Part shown: one piece after another, positions 9,860 to 18,900 of the stretch
Position numbering within the stretch: the first letter of the stretch is position 1
Layout of the letters: each line of letters begins with the position of its first letter
From: Anaerococcus vaginalis
Lineage (GTDB): Bacteria > Bacillota > Clostridia > Tissierellales > Peptoniphilaceae
Length of the DNA: 64,000 nt
Assembly (NCBI GenBank): GCA_018363915.1
Contig: JAGZMY010000002.1
Location: 1 to 64,000 of the forward strand
Direction: 5' to 3'
Made by a program: the position numbers and the translations under genes
The notes under the pieces: model-generated
The model's input: only the letters and a program-made list of their open reading frames with translations
Database searches by the model: none
Told to the model about the DNA's origin: nothing

Positions 9860-11707
9860 ATGGAAATTTTTAAAAATATGAAAAAGGAAAGGAAAAAAGA
9901 ATTGTTGGTCCTAACAATTTTTGCAATTTTCTTTATCTTTGTTACTTATAAATTTAAGCAAAATGGGAAAAATTTTTTCCTTGTTATTAGTTTTCTTGCA
10001 ATATATCTTGCTGTTGGAGCAGATACTATTGTAAATGCAATAAATTCGATTTCTAATAAAAAATTTATGGATGAGAATTTCCTTATTACTCTTGCAAGTT
10101 TTATTGCGTTTTTTATGGGATTTTTTGTTGATGCTTGTGCCATAATGTTTTTATTTAATTTGGGCAAATTTTTTGAAAATCTTTCAAAAGATATGATAGA
10201 TGAAAATTTCAAAAAATTATCAGATATTGTCCCAAAAACAGTTACAAAAGTTTTGGATGATGGGACTTTGGCAAAAATTTCGATTAAAAAAATAAAAAAA
10301 GGCGATATACTTCTTGCAAAAGAAGCAGATATTATCCCTGTTGATTCTGTTGTGATTTCTGGTGAAGGGCTTTTGGATACTTCATTTTTAAATGGCAAAT
10401 CTTTGCCAATCGAAATTAAAAAGGGAAGTGAAATTTTATCAACTTCTATGCTAAAAACTGGAGAGATCAAATACAAGTCTATGAAAGTTTTTGATGAATC
10501 TATGGCAGCAAAAATTATAAATTTGATAAAAAAATCAAGAAATAAAAAATCTCAAAGTGAAAAATTGATTAAGCAATTTACAAAAATTTATACGCCTTGT
10601 CTTGTTGCTATGGCAATTTTTCTTGCTGTAGTCCCTCCTATTTTGGGAGGAGATTTGAGTAAATATTTGCAAAAATCTGTAAGTTTCTTGATTGTTTCTT
10701 GTCCAAAAGTTTTTATACTTGGGATTTCTCTTTCATATATTTCTGCTTTAATTCTTGCAAATAAAAATAAAATCCTTGTAAAAGATATAGAATCTTTTGA
10801 AAAGTTGATTGATTGCGATTATTTTTATACAGATATGACAAATACTTTGACTGTTGGGGAATTTGATTTAAAAGAAATTGTATATTATTCTCCTTATAAC
10901 AAAAATTTGCTTTTGGACTATTTGTATAATTTGGAAAAATTATCAGCAGATCCTATTGCAAAAGCCATAGTGAAAAATCTTAGACGCAGAGATAATTTTT
11001 CGTATTTTATAGCAAGTAAAAATATAAATGATATTGACATTTGGGCAAAAACTTATGAAAATGAAGAAATAAAAATAGGCTCAAAAGACTTTGTAAATGT
11101 TGAAGATGATTCAAATGAAAAGGCAATTTTTATGTCAATAAATAATATTTTGGTTTGCAAGGTTGTTTTGGAAGATAATATCAAAGATGATGCCAAAGAA
11201 AGCATAGATTATTTAAAAAATGAGTTTTCTGATATTGCTGTTTTATCAGATGAAAAAGAAAAAGTTGTTGAAAATCTTGCGAAAAATCTTGGCATTTCCT
11301 ATGCGGCAGAAATTTCTGCAAATGAAAAAGTCGAACTTATAAATAATGAGCAAAAAAATAAACACAAAATTATTTATGTTGGAGATGGAATAAAAGAAGG
11401 CGAAGTTTTGAAAAATTCTGATATTGGCATTAGCATGGGCCAAAAATCTTCAGATATTGCAATTTATAATTCTGACATAATGATCTCTGATAAATCTTAT
11501 GGGAAATTAAGAGATTTGATGAAAATTGCAAAAATTGTAGACAAAACTGCCAAAAAAAATCTTATCTTACTTATTTTTACAAGAATTGTCCTTTTGATTT
11601 TAACTTTAATTGGATATTGTCCAATGTGGCTTGTAAGCCTTGTTGATGCATTAGTTTTAATTATTTCAATCTTGTCATCAATTAAAATTTTTAATAAAAA
11701 AATTTAG
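9860..11707 (+). CDS. Degenerate P1B-like (heavy-metal type) P-type ATPase homologue
   Basis: The ATG at 9860 (AAAGG site, 9 nt away) gives 615 residues. The fold is that of a metal P-type ATPase without an N-terminal metal-binding domain: membrane helices at about 15-100, actuator domain 110-215, helices near 250-300, P/N domains 310-560 and two C-terminal helices. Signature motifs are altered. The phosphorylated Asp is kept (D325) but DKTGT reads DMTNT; TGES reads NGKS (178-181); the intramembrane CPC reads CPK (281-283); the HP dipeptide reads DP; GDGxND reads GDGIKE (about 508-513). In working pumps the TGES Glu, the GDGxND Asp and the DKTGT Lys are needed for the cycle, so ATP-driven transport is doubtful. 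The frame is intact and the promoter good, so it appears to be kept; a sensor, channel-like or regulatory role is possible but unproven. Confidence 0.8.
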   Translation: MEIFKNMKKERKKELLVLTIFAIFFIFVTYKFKQNGKNFFLVISFLAIYLAVGADTIVNAINSISNKKFMDENFLITLASFIAFFMGFFVDACAIMFLFNLGKFFENLSKDMIDENFKKLSDIVPKTVTKVLDDGTLAKISIKKIKKGDILLAKEADIIPVDSVVISGEGLLDTSFLNGKSLPIEIKKGSEILSTSMLKTGEIKYKSMKVFDESMAAKIINLIKKSRNKKSQSEKLIKQFTKIYTPCLVAMAIFLAVVPPILGGDLSKYLQKSVSFLIVSCPKVFILGISLSYISALILANKNKILVKDIESFEKLIDCDYFYTDMTNTLTVGEFDLKEIVYYSPYNKNLLLDYLYNLEKLSADPIAKAIVKNLRRRDNFSYFIASKNINDIDIWAKTYENEEIKIGSKDFVNVEDDSNEKAIFMSINNILVCKVVLEDNIKDDAKESIDYLKNEFSDIAVLSDEKEKVVENLAKNLGISYAAEISANEKVELINNEQKNKHKIIYVGDGIKEGEVLKNSDIGISMGQKSSDIAIYNSDIMISDKSYGKLRDLMKIAKIVDKTAKKNLILLIFTRIVLLILTLIGYCPMWLVSLVDALVLIISILSSIKIFNKKI

Positions 11708-11733
11708 CAGGAAGAATTTTTATCTTCCTGCTA
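11705..11733. terminator. Bidirectional terminator
   Basis: Stem TAGCAGGAAGA / TCTTCCTGCTA with a 7 nt loop, followed by T-rich sequence on both strands. The ATPase stop codon TAG forms its left foot. It serves the convergent genes at 9860 and 12504. Confidence 0.85.
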
Positions 11734-11736
11734 TTT

Positions 11737-12504
11737 TTATATATTTCTTGTAATTGTAAATTCGTTATTATTTTCTGGATTTTCTTTTTCAATTTCTCTC
11801 TCTATATCTCCTGTTAAATTTAAATAATTATCAGCAAGTCTTGCTGAAACCAGTGGCGAAATCAATATATAATACAAGCCTAAAATTACGCCTCCTAACA
11901 TAATAATTCCAATACCTGCTTCAGGACTATTTGTTCCAACGACAATTCCAACAATTATTCCAAAAATAAGGATAATTGGTAAAACTATATACAACAAATA
12001 CAAAGTAATAGTTTTGCCAAATAATTTTATTCCAATTGCAAACACACTTTTAAGTGCATCCATGATTGATTGGTCTTTGTTTCTTGGATCTGAAACTATA
12101 TGATTTGCGTAGGTTGTAAAAATTGCAAGAATTCCTGTAAGAAGTGTTCCAAGAACAGAAAGTGATAATAAATTTAATTTCTTACTTTCTACATCAAAAA
12201 CTCCAATTTTTCCAAAAGAAAAACTTAAAACAATTGTAATAACTATAAGAATTAAATTTACAATTATTGCTTTTTTATCAAGTCTTTGCAATTGATTTAA
12301 ATAATCTCCAACACTTCCCTTTCTATTATTAATTAAACCTGATGCGATTATAAAAGAACCAAGCCAAGTAATAACAGAAGATAAGAAATTATAAATTGTA
12401 CTTTCATCTGCACTGCTACCAAAAATTTTGTAGAGAATAAAAGCAAAAATTGCAACTAAAATCTCAACCAAAATAATTGATCCATAACTATATTCTCTTT
12501 TCAT
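11737..12504 (-). CDS. Polytopic membrane protein of unknown function
   Basis: 255 residues with about six hydrophobic segments (near 10-30, 38-58, 82-102, 112-135, 160-190, 195-220) and a charged C-terminal tail rich in E and N. An AAAGGA site precedes the ATG. I do not recognise the family; the layout resembles small integral-membrane proteins of the DUF975/DUF4013 type, but no diagnostic motif was seen. It is transcribed alone and converges on the ATPase gene. Confidence 0.65.
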   Translation of the reverse strand: MKREYSYGSIILVEILVAIFAFILYKIFGSSADESTIYNFLSSVITWLGSFIIASGLINNRKGSVGDYLNQLQRLDKKAIIVNLILIVITIVLSFSFGKIGVFDVESKKLNLLSLSVLGTLLTGILAIFTTYANHIVSDPRNKDQSIMDALKSVFAIGIKLFGKTITLYLLYIVLPIILIFGIIVGIVVGTNSPEAGIGIIMLGGVILGLYYILISPLVSARLADNYLNLTGDIEREIEKENPENNNEFTITRNI

Positions 12505-12651
12505 AATAATTCCTTTCGTTTTTCCATAAATTTTCTCTTACAAAAATATTTATACCCGCAAATTCGACTTTAAACAAAAATATTATATTTTTTTATATTA
12601 AATTAAATATATTTTAAGCTAATTAGGGTATAAAATAATTGAGGTGATATT

Positions 12652-12927
12652 ATGGAATATAAAATAAATAAAAAAGAAAAACAAGTGCAAGTTTTTGATA
12701 AGGAAAATAAAATAGGATTTATAGATATAGTAGAAAAAGAAAATCTAATCGATGCACCACACACAGAAGTTAATGAAGAATATGGCGGTCAAGGAATAGC
12801 AGGAAAATTGGTAGACGAATTAGTTCAATACGCAAGAGATAAAAATAAAAAAATAATTCCAACCTGCCCTTATATAAAAGATAAATTTGAAAAGGATGAA
12901 AAATATAAGGATGTGTATTATAAATAA
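12652..12927 (+). CDS. Small GNAT-fold N-acetyltransferase (YjdJ/Gcn5-related type)
   Basis: 91 residues, matching the short YjdJ-type acetyltransferase-like family. The acetyl-CoA loop is seen as EVNEEYGGQGIAGKLVDEL (about 40-58), followed by the family ending with a conserved cysteine and IIPTCPYIKDKF (about 68-79). Strong GAGGTGAT site before the ATG. The substrate is unknown; members are usually assigned as predicted acetyltransferases. The gene is followed directly by the duplicated terminator and mobile element at 12928-13140. Confidence 0.85.
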   Translation: MEYKINKKEKQVQVFDKENKIGFIDIVEKENLIDAPHTEVNEEYGGQGIAGKLVDELVQYARDKNKKIIPTCPYIKDKFEKDEKYKDVYYK

Positions 12928-12947
12928 AAGAGCCAGTTAGGCTCTTT
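12928..12947 (+). terminator. Left copy of duplicated terminator hairpin
   Basis: AAGAGCC-AGTTA-GGCTCTT hairpin directly after the acetyltransferase stop. Its T-tract is cut short (three T) by the element that starts at 12948, so it may now be a weak terminator. Nearly the same hairpin recurs at 13118 beyond the element. Confidence 0.7.
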
Positions 12948-13117
12948 CAGACTGTTGAAAAACTAAACTTTTACCATTTCGAGCGAACGTAGTGAGTCGA
13001 GAAATCTCATGAGATCTCTCCGTGCGTTCGTTTCACTCACTTAGTCGAGATGGGTTGTAGCGTAATTTTATTTTCAAATTAATAATGAATTACTAAACTG
13101 ACTTTGTCTACGCTCTG
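12948..13117. mobile_element. 170 bp palindromic element inserted in a terminator (copy 1)
   Basis: Starts CAGACTGTTGA and ends CTACGCTCTG, which is an imperfect terminal inverted repeat (CAGA.YGTWGAMAAA). The core is a long near-palindrome around ATCTCATGAGATCT with arms reading CGAGCGAACGTAGTGAGTCG. Copies 2 and 3 (19976-20145, 26335-26505) are the same length. The flanks are copies of the same terminator hairpin, while the hairpin sequence differs between loci, so the hairpin behaves like a target-site duplication. There is no coding capacity, so it would be a MITE-like passenger moved in trans. Confidence 0.75.
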
Positions 13118-13146
13118 AAAGAGCCAGCTAGGCTCTTTTTTTATTT
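13118..13146. terminator. Right copy of duplicated terminator hairpin
   Basis: AAAGAGCC-AGCTA-GGCTCTTT followed by a run of seven T: an intact intrinsic terminator on the plus strand. On the minus strand it holds the last codons and the TAG stop of the MFS gene (stop at 13130-13128). Confidence 0.8.
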
Positions 13147-14264
13147 CTTCTAAAAAATATTCCAACAAAAATAAAATAAATTATTACAAAACTTCCAAAT
13201 CCTTTTGATAGGGAATTTGTATTTATTAGCTTGTCCATGCTTTTCATAAAAAATGGTGCTAAAAATACTCCTATATTACACCCTATAAAAATTAAATTTG
13301 TGGCTATTCTTGAGCTGTGACCTTTTACAAATCTTGGCACTTCTGCAAATATGTAAGGCATACACATTGATTGCCCAAAAGTCAAAAGCAAAATAGAAAA
13401 TAAAAATCCTAAAAGATTATTTCCAAAATTTACTATCAAAAAATTTGCTAGTATAAAAAATCCCAAGCCAAAAAATATAGTTTTTTCTCTTAATTTCAAA
13501 TTGATTGGTGTAAATAAAAACGCCGAAATCATTCCAACAATTGGCACAAAATTTAAATAAAAACTTACATTTACATCAATTCCACGGCTTTGGCTTGCAA
13601 CAAAAGGAAATCTCATTAGCATTGCCGTTCCATTTAAAATCATAAGCATGGCAAAAATTATAAAAAGAAAAATATTTGAATCAAAATTTATTTTTGCCTT
13701 CTCTTTTTCAATTTTTACATCTTCTACATTGTTTTTAAAAAATATAAAAATAAGAAATGCTGATGTATAAAGTGAAAAAGTGTACATATAATCAAATTTT
13801 ACAAGGATTCCTGCCAAGGAAAAAAGAATTATTTGCCCAATAAATTCAAAAGCATTTCTTAGGCCATGAAGTTTTGTTCTCTCATTATTATCATGGTAGA
13901 GCAAATTAATATAATTTGCCGAATGCCCATTAAAAAGACCAAGCCCTGATCCAAGGAGAAATCTTGAAATAATTATTGATAAATAAGTCCTAAAAACAAG
14001 GGGAATAATTCCGCTAAATCCCACAAGCAAAAGTCCCAACAAAACTGTATTTTTTATTCCAATAAAAATCGCCAAATATTCTGCCAAAAAAATAAAAATC
14101 ATAACAGCAAGGCTTGAAAGACTTATTATAAATTCAGCCTCACTTCTAGTAAGATTGAAGGCTTCTTGTATATAAACTAAACTTCCAGAAATTATGCTAT
14201 TGCTTGTTAAAATCAAAGAAATTGATAAAATTGCAAATTTTTGTTTTATTGAATGTTCTTTCAT
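13128..14264 (-). CDS. Major facilitator superfamily transporter
   Basis: 378 residues and about 12 hydrophobic helices, with a short basic C-terminus (RRNKKRA) whose final codons are part of a terminator hairpin. A loop with SRFLLGSGLGLFNG after helix 4 fits MFS motif patterns. The substrate cannot be told; it could be a drug, sugar or amino-acid permease. Its ATG overlaps the stop of the upstream HD-domain gene by 4 nt (ATGA), so the two are co-translated. Confidence 0.8.
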   Translation of the reverse strand: MKEHSIKQKFAILSISLILTSNSIISGSLVYIQEAFNLTRSEAEFIISLSSLAVMIFIFLAEYLAIFIGIKNTVLLGLLLVGFSGIIPLVFRTYLSIIISRFLLGSGLGLFNGHSANYINLLYHDNNERTKLHGLRNAFEFIGQIILFSLAGILVKFDYMYTFSLYTSAFLIFIFFKNNVEDVKIEKEKAKINFDSNIFLFIIFAMLMILNGTAMLMRFPFVASQSRGIDVNVSFYLNFVPIVGMISAFLFTPINLKLREKTIFFGLGFFILANFLIVNFGNNLLGFLFSILLLTFGQSMCMPYIFAEVPRFVKGHSSRIATNLIFIGCNIGVFLAPFFMKSMDKLINTNSLSKGFGSFVIIYFIFVGIFFRRNKKRA

Positions 14265-14857
14265 TGTCTATCCAAATATTTTTCAAATAATTTATTAGAA
14301 AAATCTATCAAATCATGAGAAAAATCATTTCTCAAATATTTTTCATTCAAATCTCCAAGCCTAACCCTATCAAGAGCATCAGCATCCTTGAAAAGTTTTG
14401 ACAAATATCTTGCCCTATCCATATCTTTTACAAAAAATTCTTCAATTGTTTCATCCATTTGTTTGTCAGGTCTTGAATGAACAGCCAAAACTGCTTGAAG
14501 AATATTTTTGTCATTTTCATTTATTTTTGCATAGTCAATCGAATAAAGTGCTGCCCTATAACCATGTTCTGTATCATAAGAATCGTCAACTCTTTTTGTA
14601 TCATGCAAAGATGCAGCAAATCTTAAAATATCTGTATCATTTTTGTCCAATTTATAATTAAAAGCCAAAAGCATAGAAATAAAAATTACTCTTTCAATAT
14701 GACCTTGACCGTGGATTTTGCTTTGGTAAAGAATTTTTGTATTTAAATTTTTATAAGTATCTAACAAAATTTTGTAATAAGAAGAATTTTTAAAATCCTC
14801 AAAAAATTTAAAATCTTCTAGCCATTTATCTTCATTTAATATTTCCAAAATAATCAT
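14261..14857 (-). CDS. HD-domain phosphohydrolase
   Basis: 198 residues with the metal-binding HD pattern: H in HGQGHIERV (about 49-57), HD in SLHDTKR (about 88-94), H in VLAVHSRPD (about 125) and D in FKDADALDRVR (about 157-167). HD proteins hydrolyse phosphate esters of nucleotides or similar compounds; the substrate is not predictable here. Transcribed with the MFS transporter. Divergent from glsA. Confidence 0.85.
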   Translation of the reverse strand: MIILEILNEDKWLEDFKFFEDFKNSSYYKILLDTYKNLNTKILYQSKIHGQGHIERVIFISMLLAFNYKLDKNDTDILRFAASLHDTKRVDDSYDTEHGYRAALYSIDYAKINENDKNILQAVLAVHSRPDKQMDETIEEFFVKDMDRARYLSKLFKDADALDRVRLGDLNEKYLRNDFSHDLIDFSNKLFEKYLDRQ

Positions 14858-14942
14858 AAGAAACTCCTTTTATTTCTTTAATTAATTATTATTATATCAA
14901 ATCGGGTAAATATTTTATATAAAATTGTAAGTAGGTGATATT

Positions 14943-15872
14943 ATGTTTATGAAAAGAGAAGATATAGAAAAAGAGATAGAAGAATGCATAAAAAAAGCAA
15001 AAAATTTTTCCAATCAAGGCGAAGTTGCCTCCTACATCCCCGAGCTTAAAAATGTAGACGAAAACGGCTTTGCCCTTTCTATTGTAACAACAGGCGGAGA
15101 TATTTATAATTTTGGAGAAAAAGAAAAAATATTTTCAGTTCAATCCATTTCAAAAATTTTTACCCTAATCATGGCATTAAAAGACAACACAACAGACGAA
15201 GTATTTTCAAAAGTTGGAACAGAGCCAACAAGATACGAATTTAATTCATTAATTCCAATTGGCCAAAGGGCAGCAAATCCATTTATAAACGCTGGAGCAA
15301 TGACAACAACATCAATGATTTATGGAAAAAGCGAAGAAGAAAAATTTAATAGAGTTATGGAATTAATAAAACAAATGAGCAACGATGGGACATTTACATT
15401 TATGGAAAATATTTACAAATCAGAAATTTCTACTACAGACAGAAACAGAGCAATTGCTTATTATTTAAAAAGCAAAAATATATTTGCCCAAAACGCTGAT
15501 GAAGTTTTAGATTTATACGTTAGAATTTGCTCAATTGGTACAAACGTAGAATCCCTTGCAAAACTAGGAGCACTCCTTGCCAACGAAGGCTTTGACATAC
15601 ACTCATCAAATTTAATAATTCCACAAAACATAGTCCAAATGACAATTGCCCAAATGGCATCGTGTGGAATGTACGAAAAAAGCGGAGAATATTTAATGAA
15701 AGTAGGCATCCCATCAAAATCAGGAGTAGGCGGAGCGATTTTAGGCGTTGTACCAAACAAATGCGGAATCTGCGTATATTCCCCAAGACTAGATAAGTCA
15801 GGAAACTCAGTTGTTGGGAAAAATTTATTAAAAATATTATCAGCAGACTTAGGACTTAATATATTTCTGTAG
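14943..15872 (+). CDS. glsA: Glutaminase
   Basis: Hydrolyses L-glutamine to glutamate and ammonia in the cytoplasm. 309 residues, the usual size for the serine-dependent beta-lactamase-like glutaminases. The catalytic SxxK is S68-I-S-K71; further family blocks are GQRAANPFINAGA (about 107-119) and the C-terminal KSGVGGAILGVVP (about 256-268). GTAGGTGAT ribosome site before the ATG. It opens a nitrogen block with glutamine synthetase and glutamate dehydrogenase. No hairpin terminator of its own is seen; the palindromic element from 15942 follows. Confidence 0.95.
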   Translation: MFMKREDIEKEIEECIKKAKNFSNQGEVASYIPELKNVDENGFALSIVTTGGDIYNFGEKEKIFSVQSISKIFTLIMALKDNTTDEVFSKVGTEPTRYEFNSLIPIGQRAANPFINAGAMTTTSMIYGKSEEEKFNRVMELIKQMSNDGTFTFMENIYKSEISTTDRNRAIAYYLKSKNIFAQNADEVLDLYVRICSIGTNVESLAKLGALLANEGFDIHSSNLIIPQNIVQMTIAQMASCGMYEKSGEYLMKVGIPSKSGVGGAILGVVPNKCGICVYSPRLDKSGNSVVGKNLLKILSADLGLNIFL

Positions 15873-15941
15873 AAATATGAAAAAGACTATTTGATTATAT
15901 TCTTAAAGTTTTTTAATAATATACTAAATCACAATTTAATT

Positions 15942-16540
15942 TTAATACTTCGTTATGTTAGGGCGGAGGAAATGGGGGAGTTTCGATTCTCCCCCTTTTT
16001 CCTCCCCCTAACGACCCCCACCTTTTTGCCCCCCTGCAACCGACCATTGCATGGAGCTGGTTTTGTAAGAAGCTAACGCTTCTTTCAAGTTTTTGAAATT
16101 TAAGAGCTATCTAAAAATAATTATAAATTCAAGTGAATTATTAGAGAAAAAATTGTTTGAACGTTAGTGAGTTATTTTTTCTCTTTTAATGAACTTTGAA
16201 TTTATTTATTTTGGGCATATATACTTATTAAATTCGGATAATAAATTTATAAAAAGAAAGAAACGTAAGTTTCTTTCTGATTTATGCTCCCTGCAAGGGC
16301 CGGTTAAGGGGTTATAAAGATGGGGGTTCTTAGGGGGAAGGAAAAAGGGGACAATCGGAAGTCCCCTGTTCCTTCCGCCCTAAGTCTACGAAGTTTTAAT
16401 TTAATTAAATAATTTACTTTGTAATTTAAAATTAATTTTTAATTTAAGATTTTGTTAAATTTTAAAAATTAAGTTAGCGTGTAAAAAGGGGAAGAATCGA
16501 AACTCCCCATTTCCTCCGCCCTAACATTACGAAGTATTAA
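15942..16540. repeat. Composite palindromic repeat, copy A
   Basis: About 600 bp whose ends are long inverted repeats: TTAATACTTCGTTATGTTAG at the left matches the reverse complement of the right end over about 54 bp. Inside are GC-rich hairpins with a CGATT loop at about 15957-16010, 16330-16385 and 16475-16525, and a 280 bp core (16029-16310) shared with copy B. The core folds back on itself: CAACCGACCATTGCATGGAGC pairs imperfectly with GCTCCCTGCAAGGGCCGGTT, with small hairpins AGAAGCTAACGCTTCT and GAAAGAAACGTAAGTTTC between. No protein-coding frame is credible. It lies between convergent glsA and glnA. Likely a MITE-like or structured mobile repeat; the G runs are unlike the surrounding AT-rich DNA. 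Confidence 0.75.
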
Positions 16541-16593
16541 TTTTATAAAATAATTATTTTATTAATGAAAGAAATAAATGTATATAACAAAAA

Positions 16594-16625
16594 AAGAAGC
16601 TTTTTCAAGCTTCTAAATTTTTTTT
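16594..16625 (-). terminator. glnA terminator
   Basis: Minus strand AGAAGCTT-GAAA-AAGCTTCT followed by seven T, just beyond the glutamine synthetase stop. Confidence 0.85.
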
Positions 16626-16630
16626 AAAAT

Positions 16631-18694
16631 CTATAAAGATTTCAACATGTCCACATATCTAGGCATTGAATAATTTTCTCTGGAAATTTCTTTTTCTAAA
16701 TTATCTGCTACTTCTCTTATTTCTTCTGTGATTTTTCTGGTTTTTTCTTGAATGTAAATTGCTTTTTCTTCTATTTCTTTTATTTTTTCAAAATCTTTTA
16801 GAATTTCTTTTATTTCTTCTCCAAATTCTAATAAAATTTTTACATTTTCATTTATTCTTTTTGCCTTTTCTTCTAATTTTTCATTTTCTAAAAAGGCAAG
16901 ATAGGATTTTATTTCCTTTATTTCTTTCATTGCTGAAGGAAGGATTTCTTGATAGATTAAATTTGATAAAATTTCAAGCTCTTGTTGGCAAAATTTTATT
17001 ATTTCTTCAAATTCTACGTTTATTATTGAATCTATTTCTTTTTGGCTAAATATTTTTTCTTCTTTAAATATTTCGTATGATGAATTTTTCTTTGCATAGA
17101 CTAAGGCGTCTAAGAAGCTTTTATGGTTAATAAGTCCTCTTTTTTCTGCTTCTTTTATCCATTCTTTTGAGTATCCGTCGCCTTGGAATAAAATTTTTGA
17201 ATTTTCCTTGTATATTTCTTTGACTATTTTGTATACTTCTTCTTTTAAATCTTTTTCATTTTTTCCTTCAAGTCTTTTGCCTATATCTTTTAAAACTTCT
17301 GCCATAGCAAGATTAATTACTGTATTTAAATCTGCGGCTGATTTTGAAGAGCCTAACATCCTAAATTCAAATTTATTTCCTGTAAAGGCAACTGGAGATG
17401 TTCTATTTCTGTCTGATGAATCTGTTTGGATTTCTCCAAGATGTGGAATTTTAACTTTATTATTTATTCCTTTTATCTCTTGGTCTTTTGCTATTGATTT
17501 TAAAATATTTTCTAAATCTTCGCCGATAAAAACAGAAATTATTGAAGGTGGTGCCTCATTTCCTCCAAGCCTATAATCATTTGAAACTGATGATGAAGAA
17601 AGTCTTATTAAATTTTGGTATTTATTACAAACTTTAATCATTGCTGATAAAAATAATAAAAATAAATAATTATTTTTTGGATCATCCCCTGGAGAAAAAC
17701 AATTTTTTCCGTAATTTGTGGTAAGGGAATAATTATTGTGTTTTCCGCTTCCAGCCATATTTTTAAAAGGCTTTTCTTTTAATAGGCAATAAAGATTGTG
17801 TTTGATGGCAGTTTTTTCTAAAATATGCATCAATAATTGGTTGTTGTCTACGGAAATATTACAATTTTCATACATTATTGCAATTTCAAATTGATTTGGC
17901 CCAACTTCATTATGCTCAGCCTCCATATAAATTCCCAAATTATATAACTGTTCGTTCACATCTTCAAAAAAATCATTTACTCTTTGAGGAATTGCACCAA
18001 GATAATGGGAAATTATTTCCTTTTCAACCATAGAATCACGTCCAACAAGACTCATTCCACAATATTCTAAATCTATTCTTTTATCATAAAATTCTTTATC
18101 AATTAAATAAAATTCTTGTTCAAGTCCAACTTTTGCCTTTACCCTATAAGTTTTTTCATCTTTCAAAAACATATTGCAAATTGGACTTGCGTACTTGCTC
18201 AAGATATTCATTGATTCAATTAAAGGCAATTTTTTATCAAGTTTTTCCCCATAAAAGGAAACAAAAACTGATGGAATATATAAAACTTTATCTTCAATAA
18301 AAGAATTTGCAGTCAAATCCCAATATGTATAACCACGAGCCTCAAAAGTCGATCTCATTCCACCTGATGGAAATGATGAGGCGTCCGGCTCTCCTTTTAT
18401 TAATTCATTTCCAGAAAATCTATTGATTGGATTGTGTTTATCATCTCTATTTAAAAACGCCGTTTTTTTATTTGCAGTTTTTCCATTTAAAGGTTGAAAC
18501 CAATGAGTATATGAAGTTGCTCCTTTTGAAATCGCCCAAATTTTCATAGCATGAGCAATAGAATCAGCAGTTTCTTTATCAAGAGTTGTATTATTTCTTG
18601 CAGCCTCTTTCCATTTTAAATAAACAGGATAAGGGACATTTTCTTTCATAGTTTTTTTATCAAAAGCCAAATTTCCAAATTCTTTTAAATCCAT
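16631..18694 (-). CDS. glnA: Glutamine synthetase, type III
   Basis: Joins ammonia to glutamate with ATP to give glutamine. The 687-residue length and the N-terminal WFQPLNG and GGMRSTFEARGYTYWD blocks (about 60-130) mark the GSIII (GlnN) class of anaerobes rather than the shorter GSI. Catalytic blocks include EQEFYLID, EAEHNEVGPNQFEIA, AGSGKHNNYS and FRMLGSSKSAADLN. The C-terminal quarter is a Lys/Glu-rich coiled region typical of GSIII. Monocistronic, with its own terminator. Convergent with glutaminase, the opposing reaction. Confidence 0.95.
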   Translation of the reverse strand: MDLKEFGNLAFDKKTMKENVPYPVYLKWKEAARNNTTLDKETADSIAHAMKIWAISKGATSYTHWFQPLNGKTANKKTAFLNRDDKHNPINRFSGNELIKGEPDASSFPSGGMRSTFEARGYTYWDLTANSFIEDKVLYIPSVFVSFYGEKLDKKLPLIESMNILSKYASPICNMFLKDEKTYRVKAKVGLEQEFYLIDKEFYDKRIDLEYCGMSLVGRDSMVEKEIISHYLGAIPQRVNDFFEDVNEQLYNLGIYMEAEHNEVGPNQFEIAIMYENCNISVDNNQLLMHILEKTAIKHNLYCLLKEKPFKNMAGSGKHNNYSLTTNYGKNCFSPGDDPKNNYLFLLFLSAMIKVCNKYQNLIRLSSSSVSNDYRLGGNEAPPSIISVFIGEDLENILKSIAKDQEIKGINNKVKIPHLGEIQTDSSDRNRTSPVAFTGNKFEFRMLGSSKSAADLNTVINLAMAEVLKDIGKRLEGKNEKDLKEEVYKIVKEIYKENSKILFQGDGYSKEWIKEAEKRGLINHKSFLDALVYAKKNSSYEIFKEEKIFSQKEIDSIINVEFEEIIKFCQQELEILSNLIYQEILPSAMKEIKEIKSYLAFLENEKLEEKAKRINENVKILLEFGEEIKEILKDFEKIKEIEEKAIYIQEKTRKITEEIREVADNLEKEISRENYSMPRYVDMLKSL

Positions 18695-18900
18695 ATTTTT
18701 ACCTTTCTTGATATTTTAAAATTTGTTTAAATAATTATATCATAAAAAAATACATATTAAATTTTTAATCCATAATTTTTGGCAAAAAATATTTTTTTGC
18801 TTTATAAATATTTTGCAAATCAAATTTAAATAATTGACACTATATCAATATAATGATAAATTAATAGTAGTTGAAATTAAAATAATTCGAGGATGGGAAA

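Noticed and set aside
15942..15960. loxP-like site suggested by ACTTCGTTAT
   Set aside because: Only a partial resemblance; no 13-8-13 arrangement and no recombinase gene nearby.
15891..16076. 61-codon frame with hydrophobic start
   Set aside because: It lies mostly inside the palindromic repeat, has no ribosome site and is not kept in copy B.
15942..16540. rRNA/tRNA fragment or known riboswitch because of strong GC hairpins
   Set aside because: No conserved rRNA, tRNA or riboswitch signature; the symmetry and second copy fit a mobile repeat better.
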